This document shows, in pieces, positions 52,848-61,024 of a stretch of DNA of 64,000 nucleotides; position 1 is the first letter of the stretch, and each line of letters begins with the position of its first letter. The stretch is from Rhodospirillaceae bacterium (lineage in GTDB: Bacteria > Pseudomonadota > Alphaproteobacteria > Rhodospirillales > JABHCV01), in assembly GCA_018662005.1 (NCBI GenBank), contig JABJHA010000038.1:1-64000 (forward strand), read 5' to 3'. The notes under the pieces are model-generated. The model was not told where the DNA came from and ran no database searches. It worked only from the letters and a program-made list of their open reading frames with translations. The position numbers and the translations under genes were made by a program.

Positions 52848-53680
52848 CCGATGTGGGGATCATGCAAGGCCGTTTGCTGCCGCCCTTTGAAGGACGATTT
52901 CAGGCCTTTCCGGCAACCCGCTGGCGTGATGAATTTTCATTGGCAAACGAAGCCGGACTTGCCTGCATCGAATGGATTTACGAAAAGCCTCATGATCGAC
53001 AAAACCCCCTTGGAAGCGAACAGGGGATTGCCGAACTGAAGCAATTGAGCGCCGAAAGCGGTGTCGATATTCGCTCAATTTGCGCTGATTATTATATGCA
53101 GGAACACCTGCTCGACCGGGAGGGTGTTCCCCATCAAGCGACAGTCGATCATTTACAATGGTTGATGCGCCAGGCTGCAAAACTGCCGGTCATTTATATG
53201 GTGCTGCCTTTTGTCGATGCCTCGTCCTTAAGCACGCCCGGGCAACGCGACGGCATCATCTCCCTGATGACTGATATAGGAGCGCTGGCAAGCAAACTTG
53301 GCCTGGAATTACATCTTGAAACAGATCTGCAGCCTGTTGTTTTTAGACAAATTCTGGAGGCCATTGATCAGCCCGCTGTCCGGATGAATTTTGATATTGG
53401 CAACAGCGCCTCGCTCGGTTTCGATCCGACTGAAGAATTGACCACCCTTGGGCCCTATCTTGGCAGTGTTCATGTCAAAGACCGCGCCCTTGCTGGCGGC
53501 ACAGTCCCTCTGGGGCAGGGAAATGCTGACTTGCCGACCTGCTTCAACCTTATCCGTCAAAGCGGTTTTTCCCGCCATTTTGTACTGCAAGCCGCACGGG
53601 GTGAAGAAGGTCATGAAACCACCCTGGCAGCAAGCAATCGTCTATTCGTTGAACGCCATATGGCAACCGGCCCGGAATGA
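52844..53680 (+). CDS. TIM-barrel sugar phosphate isomerase/epimerase-like
   Basis: This 278-residue protein matches the AP-endonuclease-2/sugar isomerase barrel (PF01261): LACIEWIYEK, VDIRSICADYYMQEHL, LHLETDLQPVVFRQILEAIDQPAVRMNFDIGNSASLGFDPTEELTTLGPYLGSVHVKDR and HFVLQAARGEEGHE. Metal ligands (Glu of HLETD, Asp of FDIGN, His of VHVKDR, Glu of the C terminus) are plausible. It would isomerise or epimerise a sugar or keto-acid intermediate. It overlaps the VOC gene by 4 bp. Confidence 0.82.
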   Translation: MTDVGIMQGRLLPPFEGRFQAFPATRWRDEFSLANEAGLACIEWIYEKPHDRQNPLGSEQGIAELKQLSAESGVDIRSICADYYMQEHLLDREGVPHQATVDHLQWLMRQAAKLPVIYMVLPFVDASSLSTPGQRDGIISLMTDIGALASKLGLELHLETDLQPVVFRQILEAIDQPAVRMNFDIGNSASLGFDPTEELTTLGPYLGSVHVKDRALAGGTVPLGQGNADLPTCFNLIRQSGFSRHFVLQAARGEEGHETTLAASNRLFVERHMATGPE

Positions 53681-53686
53681 TGTAGG

Positions 53687-53714
53687 ATTTGTCATGGATT
53701 TGTCATGGATTTAG
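53687..53714. repeat. Tandem 11-bp repeat at an SDR start
   Basis: The unit GGATTTGTCAT occurs twice in tandem followed by a further GGATTT. It yields a second ATG out of frame (53694) that opens a six-codon ATG...TAG frame overlapping the SDR start at 53705. It may be replication slippage or a small regulatory leader. Confidence 0.4.
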
Positions 53715-54475
53715 GGTTGCAAGATAAAATCGTCGTCGTTGCCGGCTCAAGCGGGGGTATCGGTCTGGCCATCGCCGACTGTTTTTTAAGCGAGGGCGCC
53801 CGGGTGCACATTTCCGCCCGCAACAAGGACAAACTTGAGGATGCCTGCCAGTCGTTACGTGACCAATACGGTGATGACCGGGTACTGCCATATTGTGGCG
53901 ACCTGAGCGAACCTCCTGCCATCAATGAAGCCCTTGACCAGTGTAACGATCATTTCGGGAGTATTGACGCCGTCGTCGCCAATATCGGGTCCGGAAAAGG
54001 TACGACGGGTTGGGATTTGAAAACCGATGATTGGAATTCGATGATCAAGACCAATCTGGTTGGCGGTATGCTACTGGCGTCAAGCGCCGTGCCTTACCTG
54101 AAAGGACGGGATAACCCCAGCATCACATTCATTTCATCGATTGCCGGTTGCCAGGCAATCCCGGCGCCAATTCCCTACAGCGCGGCCAAGGCAGCGTTGC
54201 AGATGGCCGCCAAGAACCTGTCGCGCCAGTTGGGCGCTGATGATATCCGCGTCAATACGGTTGCCCCCGGCAATGTTCTGTTTGCAGGGGGAACATGGGA
54301 TCAGAAAATCAAGCAGGATCCCGGACAGGTTAAAAGCTATATAGAGACGGAAGTGCCCCTTGGGCGTTTTGCAGAGCCACAGGAAATTGCTGATTCAGTC
54401 GTTTTTCTGGCCTCCCGCCGGGCCCGCTTTATCACCGGCACTTTATTGACCGTTGATGGAGGGCAAACACGATGA
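53705..54475 (+). CDS. Short-chain dehydrogenase/reductase (first)
   Basis: This 256-residue SDR has the NAD(P)-binding motif IVVVAGSSGGIGLAIADCFL near residue 8, the NxG (ANIGSGKGTTG), the catalytic Ser (FISSIAG) and YSAAK (IPYSAAKAALQMAAKNLSRQLG), and the C-terminal GTLLTVDGGQTR. It probably oxidises or reduces a sugar carbon. It overlaps the next SDR by 4 bp. Confidence 0.92.
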   Translation: MDLGLQDKIVVVAGSSGGIGLAIADCFLSEGARVHISARNKDKLEDACQSLRDQYGDDRVLPYCGDLSEPPAINEALDQCNDHFGSIDAVVANIGSGKGTTGWDLKTDDWNSMIKTNLVGGMLLASSAVPYLKGRDNPSITFISSIAGCQAIPAPIPYSAAKAALQMAAKNLSRQLGADDIRVNTVAPGNVLFAGGTWDQKIKQDPGQVKSYIETEVPLGRFAEPQEIADSVVFLASRRARFITGTLLTVDGGQTR

Positions 54476-55311
54476 GCAGCAAAACCACCATCAGGGACGC
54501 TTTCGATCTTTCAGGACAGGTTGCTGTCATAACCGGCGGCGGTGGTTTGCTGGGAACAAAACATGGCGAGGCCGTTCTTGAATGCGGCGGCACCGCTGTT
54601 TTAATCGATCTGGATGAAGGGCGTGCGCAATCGGCGGCCGAAGACTTAAACGCCGAATATAACAGTCATTGTCTGGGTCTGGGCGTTGACATTACACAGG
54701 CTGATCAGGTTGATGCGGCGTGCCAAAGCCTGCTCGAGAAGTTCGGCCGTATCGATATCCTGATTAACAACGCCGCCAACAATCCCAAGATGGAAAACCA
54801 AAATGGTGATGACTTTTCGCGCCTTGAGAGTTTTCCCAGGGACATTTGGGATGCCGATCTGGCCGTGGGCCTGACAGGCGCATTTCTGTGTTCGCGCACC
54901 TTCGGGGCGGTGATGGCTGGCGCTGGCAAAGGGGTAATCCTCAACGTTGCCTCGGATCTGGCTCTTATTGCCCCTGACCAGCGCCTATACCAACGAGACG
55001 GCGTTGCCGGGGACAAGCAACCCGTCAAACCGGTTACGTATTCCGTGGTTAAAAGTGGCCTGATCGGCCTTACACGGTATCTGGCCACATATTGGGCCGA
55101 TAAAGGCGTGCGCGCCAACGCCATTGCACCAGGCGGGGTTTATACGGATCAGGACGACGCCTTTGTCGAACGTCTGGCCCGATTGATCCCGATGGGACGC
55201 ATGGCCAGCGTGGATGAATATAAAGCCGCTGTGGCTTTTATGATATCGGATGCATCGTCCTATATGACCGGTAGTGTCTTACCGATTGATGGTGGACGAA
55301 CCTGCTGGTAA
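54472..55311 (+). CDS. Short-chain dehydrogenase/reductase (second, PtmA-like)
   Basis: This 279-residue SDR has AVITGGGGLLGTKHGEAVL (TGxxxGxG-type NAD motif), NNAANNPKM (NAA) and YSVVKSGLIGLTRYLATYWADKGVRAN, which contains the YxxxK pair, and ends GSVLPIDGGRTCW. The start GGGGLLG is characteristic of PtmA-type flagellin-modification dehydrogenases. It overlaps the first SDR by 4 bp and is last in this operon. Confidence 0.88.
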   Translation: MSSKTTIRDAFDLSGQVAVITGGGGLLGTKHGEAVLECGGTAVLIDLDEGRAQSAAEDLNAEYNSHCLGLGVDITQADQVDAACQSLLEKFGRIDILINNAANNPKMENQNGDDFSRLESFPRDIWDADLAVGLTGAFLCSRTFGAVMAGAGKGVILNVASDLALIAPDQRLYQRDGVAGDKQPVKPVTYSVVKSGLIGLTRYLATYWADKGVRANAIAPGGVYTDQDDAFVERLARLIPMGRMASVDEYKAAVAFMISDASSYMTGSVLPIDGGRTCW

Positions 55312-55319
55312 ACCCTTGG

Positions 55320-57485
55320 TTACAAACCGAATTTTTCCCGCACTGCCGCCGCTACATCAACAAAAGTCGCGTCCCAGTTATCATTGATGTGTTTGCAGAA
55401 AAACCGCATGGACGGCGCCCAACCGGGCGCTTCAGGGTTGCCCAACAAGACTTGATGAATATTCATGGCAATGAATGTGAAGACCGGAACGGCAAGACCG
55501 CTGGCCAGATAACCCGCTGACGTTGGATAGCTGACAACGAGATCAAGGTTTGAAATCAGTGCCGCCAATTCATCCTGATCATCTTTCAGATCGATATCAT
55601 CCCAGGTGTGCAGGTTGACTCCGTAGAGCTCCTGAATTTTTGCCCTGTCCTCACTGCATTCGAGATACATCAGATTGATAAAGTCCACCCCGTCGATCGA
55701 CAGAATCGGTTCCATTTCCTCGATCGTAGATCCCCACTTGTTACGGCCAATAGGGTCATGACCGCTGCGCCAGGAAAGGCCGACCTTTGGCTTGTCTCCT
55801 AACGCCTTCAAACGTTCCCCCCAAAAGACTTTTCTGTCCGGATCAGCCTTCAGGAAGGCGTGATCTGGGTCGCTGGGGAAAGAATCGATGGTTGGACGGA
55901 AATAACGGCCAAGGTCGAGGACGGGTGTCTGAAAATCAAAGTCAACTTCCCCGGATTCCGCTTCCTCATAGTTTGCCGGGTACACTTTGGCGCCTTCGAA
56001 GGAGCGCTGAAACAGATCAACAAGCCGGGCTGAACATTCAATGGTAACTTCTGCCCCTGTGGCCATAATATCGGGGATCATACTGGCGTGGCGAACTTCA
56101 TCACCTAAACCTTGCTCCCCATAGACAAGGATGCTCTTGCCTTCAAGGGAAGAACCGTCCCATTGCTTTTGCGGAAAATGTCTGACCGGGGATGAAAATT
56201 GTTCGTTATCCCAGCGATTTACATAGTTTTCCCAGGCTTCCTCCAAATGGCCATAACAAAACAACGCCAAGGCATAATTGAAGGAGGCTTCCGGTTCATC
56301 GGGCAACAGTTCGAGGGCCTTGTGGAACAAGGCGATGACTTCTTCCTCTTCCCCGGTATGGATCAGAATAAAGGCAAGCGTCATCACCGCGGGGGCAAAG
56401 TTCGGGGTATCGTTAAGAATGGAACGAAGCAGTTGTTCGGCCTCATCAATTTCAAAGAGAGACTGGTGAATAGCCGCTAGTTCACAGCGTAAAACGGGAT
56501 TATCGGGGAAAATTTCCAAGGCATCTTTGGTGAATTTTTCGGCTTCGACAAAATTTTCCATCAACCGGAGCGTTGAAGCAAAAGTGGAAATGACCAAAGG
56601 CTGATTATTGTCCAATTCCAAGGACTTACCGAGCATTTCAAGGGCATCTTCATCCTTGCGCAGGCGCATAAGGGCCCGTCCCAGGTTAAAATAGATCAAG
56701 GGATTGTTTGTCTCGTTCTTGGCAGCTTTAATAAAATATTCGATCCCCTTGTCTAATTGACGTCTGGAGACATAGACGCTGCCGTAATTATTAAGCGTGC
56801 CAAAATCGTTGGGATCGATGGCAAGTGCTTTTTCGAAATGCTCAATAGCCTCGTCGAAATCACCATTGATGCTGCAAAGAAGTCCAAGATTACTTAAAGC
56901 CCCGACAAAACCAGGATCAATTTTCAGGGCCTCTTCATAACAGGAACGCGCCTCTTTAAGTTGCATGTCATCACGTAACGCATTGCCGTAATTAACCTGG
57001 TACTGAGGAGATTCAGGGTTGATGAGAACAGCTTTACCAAGCAAGTCGATAGCTTCAGACAGATCGTCGCCGCCACGCGCCAATTTATTGTCACGCAATA
57101 AATTTCCAAAATCGTTCATGACATCTGGATCATCGTTCTTTAGTTCCAGGCTTTGACGATATGCGTGCTCTGCCTTTTTCTTATTCCCTCCCGCCAAGTA
57201 AGTTTTGGCGAGGTGGTTATGGAACAGGGGTTGATTAGGATCGCTTTCGATAGCGGTTTCGATCAATTGCGCGCCTTCTTCCCAGAAGCCCAATTGATTA
57301 GCAAGAAACCCTAAAAGATGAAGTGCATCCGGATTTTCTGGATCGGCTTCCAGTACCTTTCTGTACAAGGCTTCTGCGGATTCCAGTTCACCTTCATTAT
57401 GCAATGCGGCTGCACGCTGCATGATTTCAGGGATTGAGGCATGTTCCTGCTGCCCGATGCCATCATCATTTACACCATCATTCAT
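55320..57485 (-). CDS. TPR-glycosyltransferase-like protein (FlmG-like)
   Basis: This 721-residue protein has an N-terminal TPR array (about residues 20-400, repeats such as AEALYRKVLEADPENPDALHLLGFLANQLGFW and ARSCYEEALKIDPGFVGALSNLGLL). A C-terminal glycosyltransferase-like domain (about 435-715) carries LVYGEQGLGDEVRHASMIPDI, VGLSWRSGHDP and LDLVVSYPTSAGYLASGLAVPVF. This recalls Caulobacter FlmG, a TPR protein that transfers pseudaminic acid to flagellin. It is encoded beside flaF, flbT and flagellin, so a flagellin glycosyltransferase role is likely (inference). Confidence 0.8.
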   Translation of the reverse strand: MNDGVNDDGIGQQEHASIPEIMQRAAALHNEGELESAEALYRKVLEADPENPDALHLLGFLANQLGFWEEGAQLIETAIESDPNQPLFHNHLAKTYLAGGNKKKAEHAYRQSLELKNDDPDVMNDFGNLLRDNKLARGGDDLSEAIDLLGKAVLINPESPQYQVNYGNALRDDMQLKEARSCYEEALKIDPGFVGALSNLGLLCSINGDFDEAIEHFEKALAIDPNDFGTLNNYGSVYVSRRQLDKGIEYFIKAAKNETNNPLIYFNLGRALMRLRKDEDALEMLGKSLELDNNQPLVISTFASTLRLMENFVEAEKFTKDALEIFPDNPVLRCELAAIHQSLFEIDEAEQLLRSILNDTPNFAPAVMTLAFILIHTGEEEEVIALFHKALELLPDEPEASFNYALALFCYGHLEEAWENYVNRWDNEQFSSPVRHFPQKQWDGSSLEGKSILVYGEQGLGDEVRHASMIPDIMATGAEVTIECSARLVDLFQRSFEGAKVYPANYEEAESGEVDFDFQTPVLDLGRYFRPTIDSFPSDPDHAFLKADPDRKVFWGERLKALGDKPKVGLSWRSGHDPIGRNKWGSTIEEMEPILSIDGVDFINLMYLECSEDRAKIQELYGVNLHTWDDIDLKDDQDELAALISNLDLVVSYPTSAGYLASGLAVPVFTFIAMNIHQVLLGNPEAPGWAPSMRFFCKHINDNWDATFVDVAAAVREKFGL

Positions 57486-57544
57486 CTTGACATCTTCCTT
57501 GGAGAGCGCCGGATTACGGCATTAAAACAGGGGGTGATAGCAAC

Positions 57545-57925
57545 CTATTCAGTCGCCTCGTTGCCTGTAGGTGATGAACGGAAACCAGCCGCAATCTGGC
57601 GATTGATATTGATTAAAACATCCAGTTTTGCCCGAGATTGTTCGGCCAAGGCACTATAAGTCTGCTTATCTACAAAAATGCTTAAACTAATTAAATTTGA
57701 TTTAATTTGTTCAGGTAGAGGGTTTTCTTCGATCATATATGTTTGTATGACCGTCCATATTCTTTGGTTGTAATTCAGAGCCATATAAAATGCTTCATCA
57801 TCTTCTGTTTCCTTGGCGGCAAGCAGAAGTTGGGCGGCCTTTTCCAGGACGGCGGCATCCGTTTCTCCCGGGCTTTCAACCGTTTTTATGTGGTTATCAT
57901 ATGCGCTATATGGTGAACGGTTCAT
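57545..57925 (-). CDS. flaF: Flagellar biosynthesis regulator FlaF
   Basis: FlaF is 126 residues and helps flagellin secretion or translation in Alphaproteobacteria. The match covers YDNHIKTVESPGETDAAVLEKAAQLLLAAKETEDDEAFYMALNYNQRIWTVIQTYMIEENPLPEQIKSNLISLSIFVDKQTYSALAEQSRAKLDVLININRQIAAGF. It is 15 bp downstream of flbT in the usual order. Confidence 0.93.
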   Translation of the reverse strand: MNRSPYSAYDNHIKTVESPGETDAAVLEKAAQLLLAAKETEDDEAFYMALNYNQRIWTVIQTYMIEENPLPEQIKSNLISLSIFVDKQTYSALAEQSRAKLDVLININRQIAAGFRSSPTGNEATE

Positions 57926-57940
57926 AGGCCAACCTTTTTG

Positions 57941-58339
57941 TTAATCCTGGAATAGTACTTTCTTTTCGTATTTTATCAGGGCCCGGGCGTTTTTCAATGC
58001 GCCATAAAAATCATCATCCAGAATGCGCGTGCCCAGCTCACTGATAATCTCAATAACCTCCTGAGATGGGCAGGCTTCCAAAAATTGCTTGGTAAGCTCA
58101 AAAAAAGTTGGATGGAGATTCTTACTCTCGTCAATTGAACCGGCAAGATACATGAGCAACGCCGTATAATAAATTCGCTTCGCAGGGGTATTGGCATCCT
58201 CTTCGGTCAGGATATCCTTTTCCCGCAGAATTGTTGTTTTGCTATGTACCAGAAAAGATGTGCTTTTGGGGCCGTTCTCGATAACAGTGCTACCGATCAC
58301 CAGCTTTTCATGGGGCTTTAGTCTCAATCGTAAGGGCAT
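57941..58339 (-). CDS. flbT: Flagellin mRNA regulator FlbT
   Basis: FlbT is 132 residues from the ATG at 58339 (MPLRLRLKPHEKLVIG), a start preferred over the upstream in-frame ATG at 58354. The match covers VIENGPKSTSFLVHSKTTILREKDILTEEDANTPAKRIYYTALLMYLAG. In Caulobacter FlbT binds the 5' leader of flagellin mRNA and promotes its decay until the hook is finished. The flagellin gene lies just upstream, with a terminator between. Confidence 0.92.
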   Translation of the reverse strand: MPLRLRLKPHEKLVIGSTVIENGPKSTSFLVHSKTTILREKDILTEEDANTPAKRIYYTALLMYLAGSIDESKNLHPTFFELTKQFLEACPSQEVIEIISELGTRILDDDFYGALKNARALIKYEKKVLFQD

Positions 58340-58393
58340 TTGTCCACCTCTCACCCATGTTAATAGACTGATTTATTTGACAACAGGTTAATC

Positions 58394-58427
58394 AAAAAAA
58401 AACGGGTGGGAAAAGTCCCCACCCGTT
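58394..58427 (-). terminator. Rho-independent terminator after flagellin
   Basis: On the minus strand AACGGGTGGG pairs with CCCACCCGTT around a 7-nt loop, and a T-tract (plus-strand A-run 58394-58402) follows. It lies 24 nt past the flagellin stop, so flagellin is a monocistronic transcript. Confidence 0.92.
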
Positions 58428-58450
58428 TTCCGTTGTTAGACTTTCTGAAC

Positions 58451-59611
58451 TTACCTGAACAATTGCAAGATACTCTGTTGCGATTGGTTGGCAAAGGACA
58501 GAGCAGAAGTACCCAGGGCCTGTCTGGTCTGAAGGGCCAGCAGGTTGGCGGATTCTTCTTCAAGGTTAGCGTTGATCAACAGGCCAGCACCAGCTTCAAG
58601 AGTCTGGATCAGCTCATTGGTGAAAGCTTCACGTGATTGCAGAAGACCAAGATCGGTACTAAAGCCAGAAGCCGTGGTCCGCAATGTTGAAAGACCGGAT
58701 TTGGCTTCGGCGATGGATGTATCGATATTAGCAGCGACACTCCAATCCGCGGTCGCGGCCGTAAAGTTAAGGCCGGTCACGTTCAAAGTCGTCGAAGTAA
58801 TGGTAATGCTCGTCGACTTTTCGTTGGTTGTTACGGTCAGGTCGTTACCGCCGATGAGGTTAATACCCTTATAACCGGCATCAAGATACAGTTTGTTGAT
58901 TTCGGCAAGGACCTTTTCAAAGTCAGCTTCAAGTGACGCAACGTCAGTGCCGGACCCCGTAGAACCGTACGTGGTGGTGCCCATCGTGAACATTTGCGTA
59001 GCAAACGCTGATGTACCCGAAAGAGTAACCTCAACACCCGCAGAAGAAGTGATTTCAATTTTGTCCGAAGTGGTATTGTAAGTAGCGGTAATACCCGTGT
59101 CGGCTGCGGAAATAGCCGTCACGATTGACGCAATTGTATTCGTGGTCGAATACGTTACGGTCGCTGAGCCACCACCGGTAACGGCGACGGTCAAGACTGC
59201 AGACGTTGAAACAACAACAGCAGCCCAAGCAGCCGAAACAAAAGTCGAGCCACTATTTGTCGTTGAAGCAACAGCCAAACTGGAGATTTTAGAAACCTGA
59301 GTTGAAGCTTCTTTAGCCTGCTCACCAAGTGTCTTGGCCTGTTCAACTAAATTCGTCAGTGCCTCAATACCTTTATCAGCCGCTTTCAACGTCTGAACGG
59401 CCTGGCCCATACCGTCTTTAAGAGAGGTAAGGTCAGAAGCACGGTTGTTCAAACTACGAGCCGTAAAGAACGGGCTGGCACCGTCAAGGGCGCTGTTAAC
59501 TTTCAGGCCGGTAGACAGACGCTCGGACGTACGCTCGAACAGAGCGTTGGTGCTTTGCAGGGAGAGGAGGTTTGTGCGAATACTCGCACTAAGATTTACA
59601 TCGTTTGCCAT
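58451..59611 (-). CDS. Flagellin
   Basis: This 386-residue filament protein has the conserved N-terminal helices (LSASIRTNLLSLQSTNALFERTSERLSTGLKVNSALDGASPFFTARSLNNRASDLTSLKDGMGQAVQTL) and C-terminal helices (SREAFTNELIQTLEAGAGLLINANLEEESANLLALQTRQALGTSALSFANQSQQSILQLFR). The variable middle (about 130-310) is rich in Ser and Thr, possible glycosylation sites. It is the only flagellin in the window. Upstream lie a sigma-70-type promoter and a two-hairpin leader, and GGAG lies 11-12 nt before the ATG. Because several flagellins are usual in this class, the symbol is left open. Confidence 0.95.
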   Translation of the reverse strand: MANDVNLSASIRTNLLSLQSTNALFERTSERLSTGLKVNSALDGASPFFTARSLNNRASDLTSLKDGMGQAVQTLKAADKGIEALTNLVEQAKTLGEQAKEASTQVSKISSLAVASTTNSGSTFVSAAWAAVVVSTSAVLTVAVTGGGSATVTYSTTNTIASIVTAISAADTGITATYNTTSDKIEITSSAGVEVTLSGTSAFATQMFTMGTTTYGSTGSGTDVASLEADFEKVLAEINKLYLDAGYKGINLIGGNDLTVTTNEKSTSITITSTTLNVTGLNFTAATADWSVAANIDTSIAEAKSGLSTLRTTASGFSTDLGLLQSREAFTNELIQTLEAGAGLLINANLEEESANLLALQTRQALGTSALSFANQSQQSILQLFR

Positions 59612-59641
59612 AACTTAAAGGCTCCTATTCTAGGATAAAAG

Positions 59642-59679
59642 CAGGGCTATTCTGCCCTGTGACGAGATTCCTTCTCGTC
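59642..59679 (-). promoter_or_regulatory. Two tandem hairpins in the flagellin leader
   Basis: On the transcript the first stem is GACGAGA/TCTCGTC (59679-59661) with a 5-nt loop, and the second is CAGGGC/GCCCTG (59659-59642) with a 6-nt loop. They lie about 30-70 nt before the flagellin ATG and would be part of the 5' UTR. FlbT, which binds this kind of leader in Caulobacter, is encoded next door. Confidence 0.6.
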
Positions 59680-59717
59680 AGAAACTAAAACGAATCCGTT
59701 CCAATTTCTTACCGTGA

Positions 59718-59746
59718 ACTATATGCGCAGTTTTTTTCCGTGTCAA
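59718..59746 (-). promoter_or_regulatory. Sigma-70-type promoter of flagellin
   Basis: On the minus strand TTGACA (59746-59741), 17 bp and TATAGT (59723-59718) form a close match to the -35/-10 consensus. Predicted transcription starts near 59711, leaving a leader of about 100 nt. No GG-N10-GC or sigma-28 match was found here. Confidence 0.6.
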
Positions 59747-59784
59747 ACCCTATTTTGAGTCAAAAAGGGGACAAAATGGCTGAA

Positions 59785-60909
59785 TTAAGAGTCTAATGAT
59801 TTCAATACATTAGGCAGCAGAATCTGTTTTTTTTGCAATCTGTGGTAAATTTTTGGCAAATCGCAGCGCTCATTACACTTATTCCCAGTAGGGAAATCGC
59901 CGGTAACGTGCCATCGGCGAAATTCCTTATAGGATTCGGAATTCCAGATCTCTTCCAATGTGTGGTCACGGACGTTTCCAAAGCTCATTTCGGTGTCATA
60001 ATCCTGGGTACACGGAACCACCTCGCCATTGGCCATGACCGTAAGCGACGTCCACGGATATTCGCAATATTCGCTGACATAGTGGGATTTGTTCTCTATT
60101 TCGTCATCATCTTCAAAATACCAGCGATTATCCTGGCTTTTGACATAATTAAAGACATCCAGCGGGTCGAAAATGTCCATAAACCGTGATTGGGTCTCTA
60201 AATCATCATTTGAGACCCCCATAGCGATCATTGTTACGACGATGGTGGTCTTAAACCCGCGTTTCTTCTTCAAATCGATGACTTTTTGGATATTCTCGAA
60301 AGAATTGGTGAAATCGTTGCGTTTGCCGCGAATTTTCTTCTGGCCTTCGTCATCAAGGGCGTCAACGGAGAATTTCAACACACCTAGGCCCAATTCCATC
60401 AACTGTTCGATTCGCTCAAGATTGATATTGGCCGGCACACAGGAGAAATAAGACGGAATATTGCGTTCCGAACAGGCCCGAACCCGATCCAGAATATACT
60501 TATCCAGCAACGGCTCACCGTAGCCATGCAAGGTCACATGGCGGGCAACAATATGGAAATAGAAGCCGTTTTCACTTTGCGTCTCCCGGGTCACCCCATA
60601 TCGCTGTTCGACGAAATCCCAAAAGTTCTCCAGTTCTTCCTCAGTGTAGGGACGGACCTGGTCAAGGACGTTTTCAAAGATATTGTCATCGATCCATTCA
60701 TTCTTGCGCGTCATCAGCGTCGTGCGCGGACACATCACACAGCTCATATTGCAATAGTTGGTGGTCTCGATGTTAAAAACGTTGGGTTTGCGGTCGCGCA
60801 AAGCTTCCAGGTCATCGATAACACGCTCAGCGTCGCCCGGACCGACACTGCCAGCCAGGATTCGCTCCTTGAGCTCAACTCCGTTCATAAAGAATTCGAT
60901 ACCGTACAT
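59785..60909 (-). CDS. Radical SAM protein with SPASM-like C-terminal region
   Basis: The product is 374 residues from the ATG at 60909, preferred because GGAG lies 6 nt upstream over the frame-opening TTG at 60963. The 4Fe-4S motif is C-x3-C-x2-C in NIETTNYCNMSCVMCPRTT near residue 65. The barrel contains LHGYGEPLL and VLKFSVDALDDEGQKKIRGKRNDF. A C-terminal cysteine region (CEYPWTSLTVMANGEVVPCTQDYDTEMSFGNVRDHTLEEIWNS...CNERCD) resembles SPASM clusters. It may modify a sugar or peptide; the sugar context favours the former (inference). Confidence 0.85.
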   Translation of the reverse strand: MYGIEFFMNGVELKERILAGSVGPGDAERVIDDLEALRDRKPNVFNIETTNYCNMSCVMCPRTTLMTRKNEWIDDNIFENVLDQVRPYTEEELENFWDFVEQRYGVTRETQSENGFYFHIVARHVTLHGYGEPLLDKYILDRVRACSERNIPSYFSCVPANINLERIEQLMELGLGVLKFSVDALDDEGQKKIRGKRNDFTNSFENIQKVIDLKKKRGFKTTIVVTMIAMGVSNDDLETQSRFMDIFDPLDVFNYVKSQDNRWYFEDDDEIENKSHYVSEYCEYPWTSLTVMANGEVVPCTQDYDTEMSFGNVRDHTLEEIWNSESYKEFRRWHVTGDFPTGNKCNERCDLPKIYHRLQKKQILLPNVLKSLDS

Positions 60910-61024
60910 CAGTTTCTCCGAAGCAGGAATTCGATATCCGGCGCCAGTTTCTCCGGCGCCCAATTAACGACATTCATATTACATAAGCAGGTATTTTTGG
61001 CAAACAAGCCAATTTCACACCTTC

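Noticed and set aside
59641-59660. Reading the GGGC-N6-GCCC inverted repeat in the flagellin leader as another enhancer palindrome
   Set aside because: Spacing differs by one base from the GGGCA-N5-TGCCC sites and it lies in the transcribed leader; a hairpin is the simpler explanation.
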